Below are positions 1 through 8,974 of a stretch of 64,000 nt of DNA, piece after piece; the first letter of the stretch is position 1; every line of letters begins with the position of its first letter. A program made the position numbers and the translations under genes. Location of the stretch: the NCBI GenBank assembly GCA_947464185.1, contig CANHVY010000011.1, positions 1-64,000 on the forward strand. The letters are read 5' to 3'. This DNA comes from Burkholderiales bacterium (GTDB lineage: Bacteria; Pseudomonadota; Gammaproteobacteria; Burkholderiales; Burkholderiaceae_C). The notes under the pieces were generated by a model that was not told the DNA's origin, did not search any database, and worked only from the letters and a program-made list of their open reading frames with translations.

Positions 1-41
1 AAACGGGCGTCAGCGGTTGTTGAACCTCTGACGCCCGTTCA
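1..41 (-). terminator. Candidate rho-independent terminator downstream of tRNA-Thr
   Basis: Arms ACGGGCGTCAG and CTGACGCCCGT pair perfectly over 11 bp around a loop of about 14 nt. On the minus strand the right arm ends in TTT at the window edge. It starts a few bases after the CCA end of the tRNA. The full length of the T run cannot be seen because the window begins here. Confidence 0.6.
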
Positions 42-47
42 GGCAAG

Positions 48-123
48 TGGTGCCGGTGAGAAGAGTCGAACTCCCGACCTTCGCATTACGAATGCGCTGC
101 TCTACCAACTGAGCTACACCGGC
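48..123 (-). tRNA. tRNA-Thr (anticodon CGT)
   Basis: Read on the minus strand this is a complete 76-nt cloverleaf that includes an encoded CCA end. The acceptor stem begins GCCGGTG and closes with CACCGGC followed by discriminator A and CCA. The D arm contains AGCTCAGTTGGTAGAGC, the anticodon loop TTCGTAA gives anticodon CGT (reads ACG, threonine), and the T arm has GTTCGACTC. It lies 25 bp after the stop codon of fbp on the same strand but has its own -10 box. Confidence 0.95.
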
Positions 124-133
124 TAAAGCGCAG

Positions 134-139
134 ATTATA
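134..139 (-). promoter_or_regulatory. Perfect -10 box of the tRNA-Thr promoter
   Basis: The minus strand reads TATAAT 10 bp before the tRNA 5' end, followed by the GC-rich discriminator CTGCGC that is typical of stringently controlled stable-RNA promoters. No good -35 hexamer is visible at 16-18 bp; the -35 region would fall inside the last codons of fbp. Confidence 0.6.
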
Positions 140-148
140 GGGCGCCCC

Positions 149-1162
149 TCAGCTTGAGGCTTGCAGGTGGTAATTGGTTACCCGCTGCACCTCGTTGCTC
201 GAGCCGAGGATCACACTGACCCGTTCGTGCAGTTTCTTCGGCCCGATGTCCATGATGCGCTGCTGGCCATTGGTGGCCATGCCGCCGGCTTGCTCCACGA
301 GAAACGCCATGGGGTTGGCCTCGTACATCAAGCGCAGCTTGCCCGGCTTGTCGGGCTCGCGCTGGTCCCAGGGGTACATGAACACGCCCCCGCGCGTCAG
401 GATGCGGTGCACGTCGGCCACCATGCTGGCGATCCAGCGCATGTTGAAGTCCTTGCCGCGCGGGCCTTCCTTGCCGGCCAGGCACTCATCAATGTAGCGG
501 CGCACGGGCGGGGCCCAGTGGCGCATGTTGCTCATGTTGATAGCGAACTCCCTGGTGTCCGCCGGGATCTGCACGTTGTCCTGTGTCAGTACGAAGGAGC
601 CTTGCTCGCGGTCCAGCGTGAACATGGCCACGCCGTCGCCCACGGTCAGCACGAGCGTGGTCTGCGGGCCGTAGACGCAGTAGCCGGCGGCTGCCTGTTG
701 CCTGCCGGGTTGCAGGAAGTCCTCTTCGCTGATGCCCCGGGTGTGGCCCACCTTGCGCAGCACCGAGAAGATGGTGCCGATGCTGACGTTGACGTCGATG
801 TTGGATGAGCCGTCCAGCGGGTCGAACAGCAGCAGGTACTCGCCTTGCGGGTAGCGGTTGGGCACGAGGTGGATGGAGTCCATCTCCTCGCTGGCCATGG
901 CCGCCAGATGGCCGCCCCACTCGTTGGCCTCGATCAGCACCTCGTTGCTGATGACGTCGAGCTTCTTCTGCACCTCGCCCTGCACGTTCTCGCTGCCGGC
1001 GCTGCCCAGCACGTCACCCAGCGCGCCCTTGTTCACCGAGATGGCGATGCGCTTGCATGCGCGGGCCACCACCTCGATCAGCAGGCGCAACTGCGCCGTG
1101 ATGTGGCCGTGCTGTCGCTCCTGCTCGACGAGGTACTGTGTGAGGCTGATGCGCTTGGCCAT
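149..1162 (-). CDS. fbp: Class I fructose-1,6-bisphosphatase
   Basis: This 337-residue protein is a cytosolic metal-dependent phosphatase that converts fructose 1,6-bisphosphate to fructose 6-phosphate in gluconeogenesis and, in autotrophs, the Calvin cycle. It has the normal class I length. The N-terminal half carries the conserved NVQGE.QKKLDV segment (residues 59-70) and SEE (91-93). The metal and phosphate-binding signature [12 protein letters not shown] is at 112-123. The ATG start gives MAKRISL. It is transcribed toward tRNA-Thr, and pepN lies 108 bp upstream on the same strand. No carboxysome or RuBisCO genes are nearby, so a housekeeping gluconeogenic role is the simplest reading. Confidence 0.96.
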   Translation of the reverse strand: MAKRISLTQYLVEQERQHGHITAQLRLLIEVVARACKRIAISVNKGALGDVLGSAGSENVQGEVQKKLDVISNEVLIEANEWGGHLAAMASEEMDSIHLVPNRYPQGEYLLLFDPLDGSSNIDVNVSIGTIFSVLRKVGHTRGISEEDFLQPGRQQAAAGYCVYGPQTTLVLTVGDGVAMFTLDREQGSFVLTQDNVQIPADTREFAINMSNMRHWAPPVRRYIDECLAGKEGPRGKDFNMRWIASMVADVHRILTRGGVFMYPWDQREPDKPGKLRLMYEANPMAFLVEQAGGMATNGQQRIMDIGPKKLHERVSVILGSSNEVQRVTNYHLQASS

Positions 1163-1270
1163 GGTGGGTGGGCTTTCTGGCTGCTGTGTAGAAAGGAATG
1201 GCTGGTACAGGGTGTCGCGGTGGGTTCTGTCGGAGGTCTTGTGGTTCAGGTCTTGCGATGAGGGGTCAGC

Positions 1271-3982
1271 TCAACCAGAGGCCAGCGAGCGCGTGACGAT
1301 CTCTCGCGTGTCCGCGCTCAGTTCGGCCTTGCCGGCCACGCGGGCGATGGCCTCGCGGGCGGCGCTGCGGTAGGGCTCGGGCAGGCTTGTCCAGCGGTCT
1401 AGTGCGCGGGCCAAGCGTGCGGCCAGCTGCGGGTTGAACGCGTCGATCTCCACCACCTTGTCGGCCCACAGCACGTAGCCTGCGGCGTCTGCGCGGTGGA
1501 AGGCTGCCGGGTTGGTGTGCCAGGCAAACAGCAGGGCGCGCGCGCGGTTGGGGTTGCGCAGCGAGAAGTCCGGGTGCTGGAGCAACTGCCGTACGCGAGC
1601 AAACACACGCCCCTGCTGCTCAGGCGCACGGGCCTGGAGGGTGAACCACTTGTCGACCACGAGGGGGTCGGTGGAAAACAGGCTGTGCATGCGTTCCAGC
1701 GCCGGCACGGCCAGGTCCGCATGCACGTTCACCAAGGCCTGCAGGGCGCCCAGGCGGTCGGTCATGTTGCCGGCGTCCTTGAAGCGCTGGTAGGTGCGCC
1801 CGGGCCACATGGCGTCACCGCTGTGGACGGCCTGGCGCACGAGCATGGCCAGGGCGAGATTGGCCAGAGCCCGGCGCCCGCCTTGTTGACCCGTCGGGGC
1901 GTAGCCTTCGCGCACCTGGTGGGCGTCCCAGGCCCAGGCCCAGTCGTCGTGCAGTTCGCGTGCCAACTGGTCCAGCAGCGCTTCGCGCACGGTATTCACG
2001 CGCTCGGGGTCTGCTCCATCGATCTGGTCGAACAGCTCTCGCTCGCTGGGCACGTTCAGCACCAGTTCCTTGAACGCGGCGTGCAGTGCCGGGTCCCGCA
2101 GTACCTGGCGAAGGGAATTCACCAGGGCCTGATCCAGGACCTGGGTGCCAGCGCCAGCGTCGCTGTGGAGCGCGGACAGCGCCCCGCGCACGCGGCTCAT
2201 CACCAGACGCTGGGCCGCCTCCCAGCGGTTGAAGGCATCGGCATCGTGCGACAGCAGCACGCGCAGCGATTCATCGTCCAGACCGTCCTCCAGCACCACG
2301 GGAGAGCTGAAGCCGCGCAGCAGCGAGGGCACGGGTTCGGCGTCCAGCCCCGTCAGGCCCGTGAAGGTCCAGCTCTGTTCGGCAGCCTCCAGCACCAGCA
2401 ACTGCTCTTCTGACGTTTCACTCTGGCCCTGCAGCGTGAGCGGCAGCGAGCGGCCGTCACGGGCCACCAGGCCCATGCGCACCGGCACGACGAAAGGTTG
2501 CTTGTCGGTCTGGCCTGGCGTGGCGGCACAGGTTTGTGTCAAGGTCAGGGTGAGGGTGCCGGCGGCAGCGTCCCAGGCTGTGCGCGCCTGCAGCCTAGGT
2601 GTGCCGGCCTGGCCGTACCAGCGCTTGAAGGCGTCCAGCCGGGTGGTCAGCTCGCTGCCGGGGTTGGCATCGGCGATGGCCTGAGCGAAGTCGTCGCAGG
2701 TCACGGCCTGACCGTCATGGCGCTGGAAATACAGCGCCATGCCCTTGCGGAAGCCCTCGCGGCCCACCATCGTGTGCATCATGCGCACGACCTCCGCCCC
2801 CTTTTCGTAGACGGTGGAGGTGTAGAAGTTGTCGATGGCCGCGTAGCTGTCGGGGCGCACCGGATGCGCCATCGGGCCGGCATCCTCGGGGAACTGCACC
2901 ATGCGCAGGCCGCGCACGTCCTCGATGCGCTTGACGGCGCGGGCCGACGCATCGCCGGCCATGTCCATGCTGAATTCCTGGTCCCGGAAGACGGTCAGGC
3001 CTTCTTTCAGCGAGAGCTGGAACCAGTCGCGGCAGGTGATGCGGTTGCCCGTCCAGTTGTGGAAGTACTCGTGGCCCACCACGCTCTCGATGCCGGCGAA
3101 GTCGACATCGGTGGCCGTGGCGGCGCTGGCCAGAACGTACTTGGTGTTGAAGATGTTGAGGCCCTTGTTCTCCATGGCCCCCATGTTGAAGTCTTCCACC
3201 GCCACGACCATGAAGCGTTCCAGGTCCAGCGGCAGGCCGAAACGCGCCTCATCCCAGGCCACGGAGGCGATGAGCGAATTCATCGCGTGCTCGGTCTTGC
3301 CCAGATCGCCGCGGCGCACGTACACCTGCAGCAGATGCTCCGTGCCGGCGCGGCTGCGGATGCGCTGCTCGCGTGCCACCAGGTCGGCCGCCACCAGGGC
3401 GAACAGGTAGCTGGGCTTGGGGAAGGGGTCGTGCCACTTGGCGTAGTGGCGTCCGCCGTCGAGCATGCCCTGCGCCACCAGGTTGCCGTTGGACAGCAGC
3501 ACCGGGTACCTCTTGCGGTCCGCACGCAGCGTGACGGTGAAGACCGCCATCACGTCCGGGCGGTCGATGAAGTACGTGATGCGCCGGAATCCCTCGGCCT
3601 CGCATTGGGTGAAGAAGCCGCCGCCGCTGGTGTACAGGCCTGACAGCTGGGTGTTCTTCTCCGGGGCGCAGGTGTTGCGGATCTCGAGGGTGAAGGCGTC
3701 CGCCGCAGGCGGGTTGTCGATGACCAGGAAGCCGTCCTCGTGGCGGAACGACACGCTCTGCCCGTCCGCCAGCACACGCAGCAAGGTGAGGTCTTCGCCG
3801 TTGAGGCGCAGCGGCTGGCCTGGGGCAGCCGCCGGGTCGCGCTCGATCTGCATCTTGCTGGCGACGATGGTCTTGGCCGGCTCCAGGTCGAAGTTCAATT
3901 CGATGGCGCGGATGCGAAAGGGCGGCGGGGCGTAGTCGGCACGCTGGACGACCACGGGGGAGGATCCATCACGCAGGTTCAT
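1271..3982 (-). CDS. pepN: Aminopeptidase N (M1 zinc metallopeptidase)
   Basis: This 903-residue cytosolic zinc aminopeptidase removes N-terminal residues from peptides in the last steps of protein turnover. The exopeptidase motif GAMEN is at residues 268-272. The zinc site HEYFH at 304-308 is followed by the third ligand, Glu327, in KEGLT, exactly the HExxH-x18-E pattern. The length matches bacterial PepN (about 870-900) with its C-terminal helical domain. ATG is the start. It lies between prfB (upstream, 96 bp) and fbp on the same strand, and no functional link between them is evident. Confidence 0.96.
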   Translation of the reverse strand: MNLRDGSSPVVVQRADYAPPPFRIRAIELNFDLEPAKTIVASKMQIERDPAAAPGQPLRLNGEDLTLLRVLADGQSVSFRHEDGFLVIDNPPAADAFTLEIRNTCAPEKNTQLSGLYTSGGGFFTQCEAEGFRRITYFIDRPDVMAVFTVTLRADRKRYPVLLSNGNLVAQGMLDGGRHYAKWHDPFPKPSYLFALVAADLVAREQRIRSRAGTEHLLQVYVRRGDLGKTEHAMNSLIASVAWDEARFGLPLDLERFMVVAVEDFNMGAMENKGLNIFNTKYVLASAATATDVDFAGIESVVGHEYFHNWTGNRITCRDWFQLSLKEGLTVFRDQEFSMDMAGDASARAVKRIEDVRGLRMVQFPEDAGPMAHPVRPDSYAAIDNFYTSTVYEKGAEVVRMMHTMVGREGFRKGMALYFQRHDGQAVTCDDFAQAIADANPGSELTTRLDAFKRWYGQAGTPRLQARTAWDAAAGTLTLTLTQTCAATPGQTDKQPFVVPVRMGLVARDGRSLPLTLQGQSETSEEQLLVLEAAEQSWTFTGLTGLDAEPVPSLLRGFSSPVVLEDGLDDESLRVLLSHDADAFNRWEAAQRLVMSRVRGALSALHSDAGAGTQVLDQALVNSLRQVLRDPALHAAFKELVLNVPSERELFDQIDGADPERVNTVREALLDQLARELHDDWAWAWDAHQVREGYAPTGQQGGRRALANLALAMLVRQAVHSGDAMWPGRTYQRFKDAGNMTDRLGALQALVNVHADLAVPALERMHSLFSTDPLVVDKWFTLQARAPEQQGRVFARVRQLLQHPDFSLRNPNRARALLFAWHTNPAAFHRADAAGYVLWADKVVEIDAFNPQLAARLARALDRWTSLPEPYRSAAREAIARVAGKAELSADTREIVTRSLASG

Positions 3983-4078
3983 TCATGTCTCCTGGGCCCT
4001 GTCTGCGGGCCCGTCTTGGCGGTGGTGCGGTCAGAAAGAAGGCCGTGACAGCCGGGCTGGAACGGGCAGTGGGCTCTG

Positions 4079-5183
4079 TCAGAGCCCCTGCTTCAGGCTC
4101 GCCTGTATGAAGGGGTCCAGGTCACCGTCCAGCACTTTCTGTGTGTTGCTGATCTCGACGTTGGTGCGCAGGTCCTTGATGCGGGACTGGTCCAGCACAT
4201 AAGAGCGGATCTGGTGACCCCAGCCCACGTCGGTCTTGGAATCTTCCAGCTTCTGCTGGGCTTCCATCTGCTTTCGCATCTCGTGCTCGTACAGGCGGCT
4301 GCGCAGCATGGCCCAGGCTTCGTCACGGTTGCGGTGCTGGGAACGGTCGTTCTGGCACTGCACCACGATGTTGGTCGGCAGGTGCGTGATGCGCACGGCC
4401 GAATCGGTCTTGTTGATGTGCTGGCCGCCCGCGCCGCTGGCTCGAAAGGTGTCGATGCGCACGTCCGCCGGGTTGATCTCGATTTCGATGGAGTCGTCCA
4501 CCTCGGGGTAGACGAACAGGCTGGCGAAGCTGGTGTGGCGCCCGCCGGAGCTGTCGAAGGGGCTCTTGCGCACCAGACGGTGCACACCGGTCTCGGTGCG
4601 CAGGTGGCCGAAGGCGTAGTCGCCCTCCACCTTCAGCGTGGCGCTGCGGATGCCCGCCACGTCGCCCTCGGTTTCTTCCATCACCTCGGCCTTGAAGCCC
4701 TTGCGCTCGCAGTACTTCAGGTACTGACGCAGCAGCATCTGCGCCCAGTCGCAGGCCTCGGTGCCGCCGGCGCCGGCCTGGATGTCGATGAAGCAACTGC
4801 CTGGGTCGGCGGGGTTGTTGAACATGCGCCGGAACTCGAGTTGCTCCACTGTCTCGCGCAAGGTGTTGGCGTCGTCGCGGATGGCTTGCAGGCCGTCGAT
4901 GTCCGCGTCTGCCTTGGACATCTCGTAGAGCTCGGCGTTGTCGTCGAGGTTGGACGTCAGGTGGTCGATGGTCTGCACCACCGTCTCCAGCGCCTTCTTC
5001 TCGCGGCCCAGTTCCTGGGCCCGCTTGGGTTCGTTCCAGACCGCGGGGTTCTCCAGCGCGGCGTTGACTTCGTTCAGCCGCAGTGATTTGCGGTCGTAGT
5101 CAAAGATACCCCCGGAGCTGCTCGGTCCGCGCCTTGAGATCGGCAAGCAGCGAGCCGATGGCGTTGATGTCTTCGATGTCCAT
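4079..5183 (-). CDS. prfB: Peptide chain release factor 2, with programmed +1 frameshift
   Basis: RF2 recognises UAA and UGA stop codons and triggers peptide release on the ribosome. The reading frame starts at ATG 5183 ([16 protein letters not shown]), runs 27 codons to an in-frame TGA at 5102-5100, and must shift +1 to continue through the long C-terminal frame, giving about 367 residues, which is normal for RF2. The stop-recognition tripeptide SPF and the catalytic GGQ loop (GAGGQHINK) are both present in the second frame. An ATG three codons upstream (5192) is also possible. lysS, which often follows prfB, is not here; pepN is. Confidence 0.95.
5099..5117 (-). promoter_or_regulatory. RF2 autoregulatory frameshift site
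   Basis: On the minus strand the codons read CGG GGG TAT CTT TGA C. This is the classical prfB recoding site: a purine-rich Shine-Dalgarno-like GGGGG, the slippery CTT codon, the UGA that RF2 itself reads, and a following C that weakens termination. Low RF2 favours the +1 slip and synthesis of more RF2. The sequence is seen directly; the mechanism is established for this family. Confidence 0.93.
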
Positions 5184-5236
5184 GTGTGTCATGCATTGGA
5201 TTTTCTCACGCGGCCCCCCACCCAGGCCTGCGCCGG

Positions 5237-6184
5237 TCAATGAGCGAGAAAGTCCGACAGCAGCTCAGCCAGCGCCATGGGCTGGTCGTGGTGCAGCATG
5301 TGGCCGCTGGGTGACAGCGTGGCCTTGCGTACCTTCTTCACCACCGACAGCCGCTCATGGAACTCTTCCTTGGAAAAGTGGGTGCCCCACCAGGCCTTCA
5401 GGTCGGTGCGGTCGCCTTCCACCCACAGCAGCGGGGCGGTGATCAGTTTCCAGCACTCCAGGGTCTCGTCCACACGGTACAGCATCGGATTCACCCGCTT
5501 GTGCGCCGCATCGCCCAGGATGTGCCAGCGGCCATCGGCACCGTGACGTGCCCAGTGCGTCGACAACCAGGCCGCCTTGTCGGGCGTGAGCAAGGGGTCG
5601 TTGCTCAACAGCCGCGCGGTGATGTCCTGCGCGGTGTCGTAGTCGCGCAGCGATTGCGGTGTCTTCAACTCGTCCAGCCAGCGCGCCAGCCGCGCCGGTG
5701 CCTGCTCTGGCCGGGTGCGGGGCATGCCGAACCCTTCCAGGTTGATGAGGCGGCGAATGCGGGCGGGCCTCACGCCCGCGTAAGCCATGACGACGTTGCC
5801 GCCCATGCTGTGGCCCAGCAGATCGATGGCGCCTTCGGGGCACAGGGTGTCCAGCAGGGCGTCCAGGTCTCCCAGGTAGTCAGGAAACCAGTAGGTGTCG
5901 GTGCTGGTGTCGCTTTCGGTGAGGCCGAACCCACGCCAGTCCGGTGCGATGATGAAGCGGTCGAACCCGTCCTTCGCGTGCAGCGCGTCCACCAGGAACT
6001 GGAAGGACGCGCCCACGTCCATCCAGCCGTGCAGCAGCACCAGAGGAGGACGGCCTGCCCGCACCAGACGGGCGTCACCCCAGGTTTGCACGTGGTAGCG
6101 CCATCCGCGCAGCGAGATGAAATGCTGATGGGCGTGCCGGGTGGGGTGGTACACCGGTGGCGGCGTGGAGAGCTTGGCATTCAT
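5237..6184 (-). CDS. Alpha/beta hydrolase fold protein
   Basis: This 315-residue predicted serine hydrolase has the oxyanion segment LLHGWMDVGASF, the nucleophile elbow LLGHSMGG and a C-terminal GHMLHHDQP that supplies the catalytic histidine. The start at ATG 6184 (MNAKLSTPPPVYH) is chosen because the frame further upstream has no family similarity and crosses the divergent GNAT gene. Substrate is unknown. It resembles the haloalkane-dehalogenase/epoxide-hydrolase-like branch of the fold by eye. It is 53 bp downstream of the prfB start region and on the same strand. Confidence 0.85.
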   Translation of the reverse strand: MNAKLSTPPPVYHPTRHAHQHFISLRGWRYHVQTWGDARLVRAGRPPLVLLHGWMDVGASFQFLVDALHAKDGFDRFIIAPDWRGFGLTESDTSTDTYWFPDYLGDLDALLDTLCPEGAIDLLGHSMGGNVVMAYAGVRPARIRRLINLEGFGMPRTRPEQAPARLARWLDELKTPQSLRDYDTAQDITARLLSNDPLLTPDKAAWLSTHWARHGADGRWHILGDAAHKRVNPMLYRVDETLECWKLITAPLLWVEGDRTDLKAWWGTHFSKEEFHERLSVVKKVRKATLSPSGHMLHHDQPMALAELLSDFLAH

Positions 6185-6230
6185 GGCGACACTGTAGGAC
6201 AAGGCGCGGTGGGCGGGACGCGCGTCCGAG

Positions 6231-6295
6231 CCTTGTGGACGCGCCTTGTGAGCAGGCCTTCCGCAGGGGCCGTGTGCGCAGGCTGTGTGAGCAGG
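6231..6295. repeat. Degenerate 13-bp tandem repeat, five units
   Basis: Successive 13-mers begin at 6231, 6244, 6257, 6270 and 6283 and read close to CCTTGTGAGCAGG; units two and five share GTGAGCAGG. The array fills most of the 145-bp gap between the divergent hydrolase and acetyltransferase genes. Its role is unknown; slippage expansion or a cluster of binding sites are both possible. Confidence 0.6.
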
Positions 6296-6329
6296 CCTGG
6301 GCGGCTGCTGGCGCGCAGACAATGTCCGC

Positions 6330-6815
6330 ATGAACACTTCCCATACCCTGCGCGCCGCCACACCCCAGGACCTGCCCGCCGTGGTCGGCCTCATCCGTGA
6401 ACTGGCCGAGTTCGAGCACCTGGCGCACTTGGTGGTGGTGACGCCGGAGTCGCTGCACCCGCACTTGTTTGGGCCGCGCCCTGCGGCCGAGGCGATGGTG
6501 GCGCAGGTGCAGGGGCAGGTCGTGGCCTTCGCGCTCTTCTTCACCAACTTTTCCACTTTCCTGGGCCGTCCCGGTCTGTACCTGGAAGACCTGTACGTGC
6601 AACCCGCGCACCGCGGCGCCGGCCTCGGCAAGGCCTTGCTGCAGCACCTGGGCGCACTGGCGGTGGAACGCGGCTGCGGCCGCTTCGAATGGAGCGTGCT
6701 GGACTGGAACGAGAACGCCATCCGCTTCTACGAGAAGATGGGCGCCACTGTCATGCCCGACTGGCGCATCTGCCGCGTGACGGGAGATGCTCTGGCCGCC
6801 ATGGGGCGTCGGTGA
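6330..6815 (+). CDS. GNAT family N-acetyltransferase
   Basis: This 161-residue single-domain acetyl-CoA-dependent N-acetyltransferase has the acetyl-CoA pyrophosphate loop (motif A) in LYVQPAHRGAGLGKALL, with the R/Q-x-x-G-x-G/A pattern, followed by the usual WSVLDWNENAIRFYEKMGA segment that forms motif B. The overall look is of the diamine/thialysine acetyltransferase (SSAT-like) branch, which acts on small polyamine-like amines, but the substrate cannot be read from sequence. It is divergent from the alpha/beta hydrolase. No strong ribosome binding site precedes the ATG. Confidence 0.88.
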   Translation: MNTSHTLRAATPQDLPAVVGLIRELAEFEHLAHLVVVTPESLHPHLFGPRPAAEAMVAQVQGQVVAFALFFTNFSTFLGRPGLYLEDLYVQPAHRGAGLGKALLQHLGALAVERGCGRFEWSVLDWNENAIRFYEKMGATVMPDWRICRVTGDALAAMGRR

Positions 6816-6842
6816 AACGAAACCCTGCGCCAGTGTGAGGCC

Positions 6843-7097
6843 ATGGAACCGACGATCAACCCCCTGGGGATGTCTTCTGAACGCCCTGTGTCTGAGCGCA
6901 CCCGGCGCGGCGTGGTGGTGGCCGGCGACTGCTTCTACGCGGGGTTCCTGGCGCATCTGATCGAGTCGGGGTCGTTGGACAGCCCTGCGGCGCCGGCTGC
7001 AGATCAGGTGGCGCAGGGGCTGGCCTTTGGCAACCGTGTCACCCCGTTCAGCATCCAGCGGGCCGGGTGCCAGCCGCCTTGGCGGCATGAACTCTGA
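6843..7097 (+). pseudogene. Remnant of a PfkB-family carbohydrate kinase (C-terminal end)
   Basis: This open frame of 84 codons looks like the last quarter of a ribokinase/fructokinase-type protein. VVAGDCFYAGFLAHLI (from residue 25) matches the second PfkB signature (usually DTVGAGDxFxAGFL), and FSIQRAGCQPPW near the end matches the typical C-terminal segment. The first part of the signature is corrupted (RGVVVAGD instead of DTVGAGD), and the N-terminal three quarters that bind the sugar are missing. The frame has no clear ribosome binding site. It fills most of the 334 bp between the GNAT gene and the acyl-CoA synthetase. I infer decay of a former kinase gene; a small expressed protein is less likely. 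Confidence 0.6.
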
Positions 7098-7149
7098 CTC
7101 TTTCGTCTTGGCCCCACCGGACTGATCTGCCCTCCAGGAGTCTGCCCCC

Positions 7150-8970
7150 ATGCCTTCCACACGTGCCGTCAAGAGCCGCTCCGTACCCCGTCAAGCGCGC
7201 CGCCGGGGCCTTCACGCAAGCCTGCCCGCAGACCGCTACACCGAGCTCCACGGCAGCTTCCGCTGGCATGTGCCCACCCGGTTCAACATCGCCGAGGCCT
7301 GCTGCACCCGCTGGGCGCGCGACACGCCCGACGCCGTGGCCATTCGCTGGGAACACGAGGACGGACGACGTGCCGACTTCACCTACGGGCAACTGCAGCG
7401 CGACGCCAACCGGCTGTCGAACGCGCTCAAGCGTCTGGGCGTGCAGCGAGGTGACCGCGTGGCCATCGTCATGCCGCAGCGCTTCGAGACCGCCGTGGCC
7501 CACATCGCGATCTACCAGCTTGGCGCGGTAGCCATGCCCTTGTCGATGCTGTTCGGCCCCGAGGCCCTGGAGTACCGCTTCAACCACAGCGCAGCGCAGG
7601 TGGCCCTGGTGGACGAGAGCGCCATTGCGAACGTGCGGGCCGTGCGTGGGGCCGCCCCGGGCCTGAAGACCGTGGTGGCGGCGGGCGGCGCGCAAGGGCA
7701 GGGCGACATCGACTGGACGGCGGCGCTGGCGGCCGAGCGCGCCCGGTTCACCGCCGTCAAGACCCACGCCGACGAAGCCGCGGTGCTCATCTACACCAGC
7801 GGCACCACCGGCCCGCCCAAGGGCGCGCTGGTGCCACACCGCGCGATGATCGGCAACCTCACGGGCTTTGTGTGCAGCCAGAACGGGTTCGGCTTTGCGG
7901 TGCCCGAGGCCGTGCCGACTGCTCCGGCCCGCAGCGACGCTGTGTTCTGGTCGCCTGCCGACTGGGCCTGGACCGGCGGCCTGATGGACGCGCTGCTGCC
8001 CACCCTCTACTTCGGCCGCGAGATCGTGGCCTTCCAGGGGCGGTTTGCGCCCGAGCGGGCGTTCGAGCTGCTGCAGCGGCACGGCGTCACGCACAGCTTT
8101 CTCTTCCCCACAGCGCTCAAGGCCATGATGAAAGCCGTGCGCGAGCCGGCGCAGCGCTACCGGCTGCACCTTCGCGCCATCATGAGCGCGGGCGAGGCGG
8201 TGGGCGACGCGGTGTTCGCGTGGTGCCGCGATCAGTTGGGCGTCACGGTCAACGAGATGTTCGGCCAGACCGAGATCAACTACATCGTGGGCAACTGCAC
8301 CGTGCTGTTCGATGAGCACGGACGCGTCGCGGCGGGCTGGCCCGCCAAGCCCGGCAGCATGGGCCGCGCCTACCCCGGCCACCGCGTGGCGGTGATCGAC
8401 GACGAAGGCCGCGAATGCCCGCGGGGCGCCCCAGGCGACGTGGCGGTGCACCGGCTGGATGTCCACGGCCATCCTGACCCGGTGTTCTTCCTGGGCTACT
8501 GGCGCAATGAGGCAGCCACCAGCGTCAAGTACACCGGTGACCCGTCCGACTCCTGGTGCCGCACGGGCGACATGGCGGTGATGGACGAGCAGGGCTACCT
8601 CTGGTACCAGGGTCGCAGCGACGACATGTTCAAGGCCGCCGGCTACCGCATCGGCCCGAGCGAAATCGAGAACTGCCTGGTCAAGCATCCGGCCGTGGCG
8701 AATGCTGCCGTGGTGCCCAAGCCCGATGCGGAACGTGGTGCGGTGGTCAAGGCCTACGTGGTGCTGGCCCCCGGCCACGCTGCCGGCCCGGCCCTGGTGG
8801 CCGAGTTGCAGCATCACGTGCGCGGCAAGCTGGCCCCCTACGAGTACCCCAAGGAGATCGAGTTCATCGTCGCGTTGCCCATGACCACCACCGGCAAGGT
8901 GCAACGCCGGGTGTTGCGGCTGCAGGAGGAAGAGCGGGCCCGACGCGAGCAGCCACCAGTCCGCAGTTGA
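7150..8970 (+). CDS. Acyl-CoA synthetase (AMP-forming, ANL superfamily)
   Basis: This 606-residue enzyme activates a carboxylic acid with ATP to an acyl-adenylate and transfers it to CoA. The AMP-binding P-loop-like motif YTSGTTGPPKGAL is near residue 216, the adenine/substrate segment MFGQTEINY follows, then YQGRSDDMFKAAGYRIGPSE as the hinge (A8) and TTTGKVQRR with the catalytic lysine near the C-terminus. It best resembles the medium-chain/acetyl-CoA-synthetase-like group (AcsM/ACSM type). The start has AGGAG about 10 nt upstream. The first 30 residues are basic and poorly conserved in look. It is convergent with the arginase gene 4 bp downstream. Confidence 0.88.
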   Translation: MPSTRAVKSRSVPRQARRRGLHASLPADRYTELHGSFRWHVPTRFNIAEACCTRWARDTPDAVAIRWEHEDGRRADFTYGQLQRDANRLSNALKRLGVQRGDRVAIVMPQRFETAVAHIAIYQLGAVAMPLSMLFGPEALEYRFNHSAAQVALVDESAIANVRAVRGAAPGLKTVVAAGGAQGQGDIDWTAALAAERARFTAVKTHADEAAVLIYTSGTTGPPKGALVPHRAMIGNLTGFVCSQNGFGFAVPEAVPTAPARSDAVFWSPADWAWTGGLMDALLPTLYFGREIVAFQGRFAPERAFELLQRHGVTHSFLFPTALKAMMKAVREPAQRYRLHLRAIMSAGEAVGDAVFAWCRDQLGVTVNEMFGQTEINYIVGNCTVLFDEHGRVAAGWPAKPGSMGRAYPGHRVAVIDDEGRECPRGAPGDVAVHRLDVHGHPDPVFFLGYWRNEAATSVKYTGDPSDSWCRTGDMAVMDEQGYLWYQGRSDDMFKAAGYRIGPSEIENCLVKHPAVANAAVVPKPDAERGAVVKAYVVLAPGHAAGPALVAELQHHVRGKLAPYEYPKEIEFIVALPMTTTGKVQRRVLRLQEEERARREQPPVRS

Positions 8971-8974
8971 TGCT

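Noticed and set aside
7048..8904. Open frame of about 618 codons antisense to the acyl-CoA synthetase
   Set aside because: The synthetase motifs are on the plus strand with a good ribosome binding site; the reverse frame has no recognisable domain.
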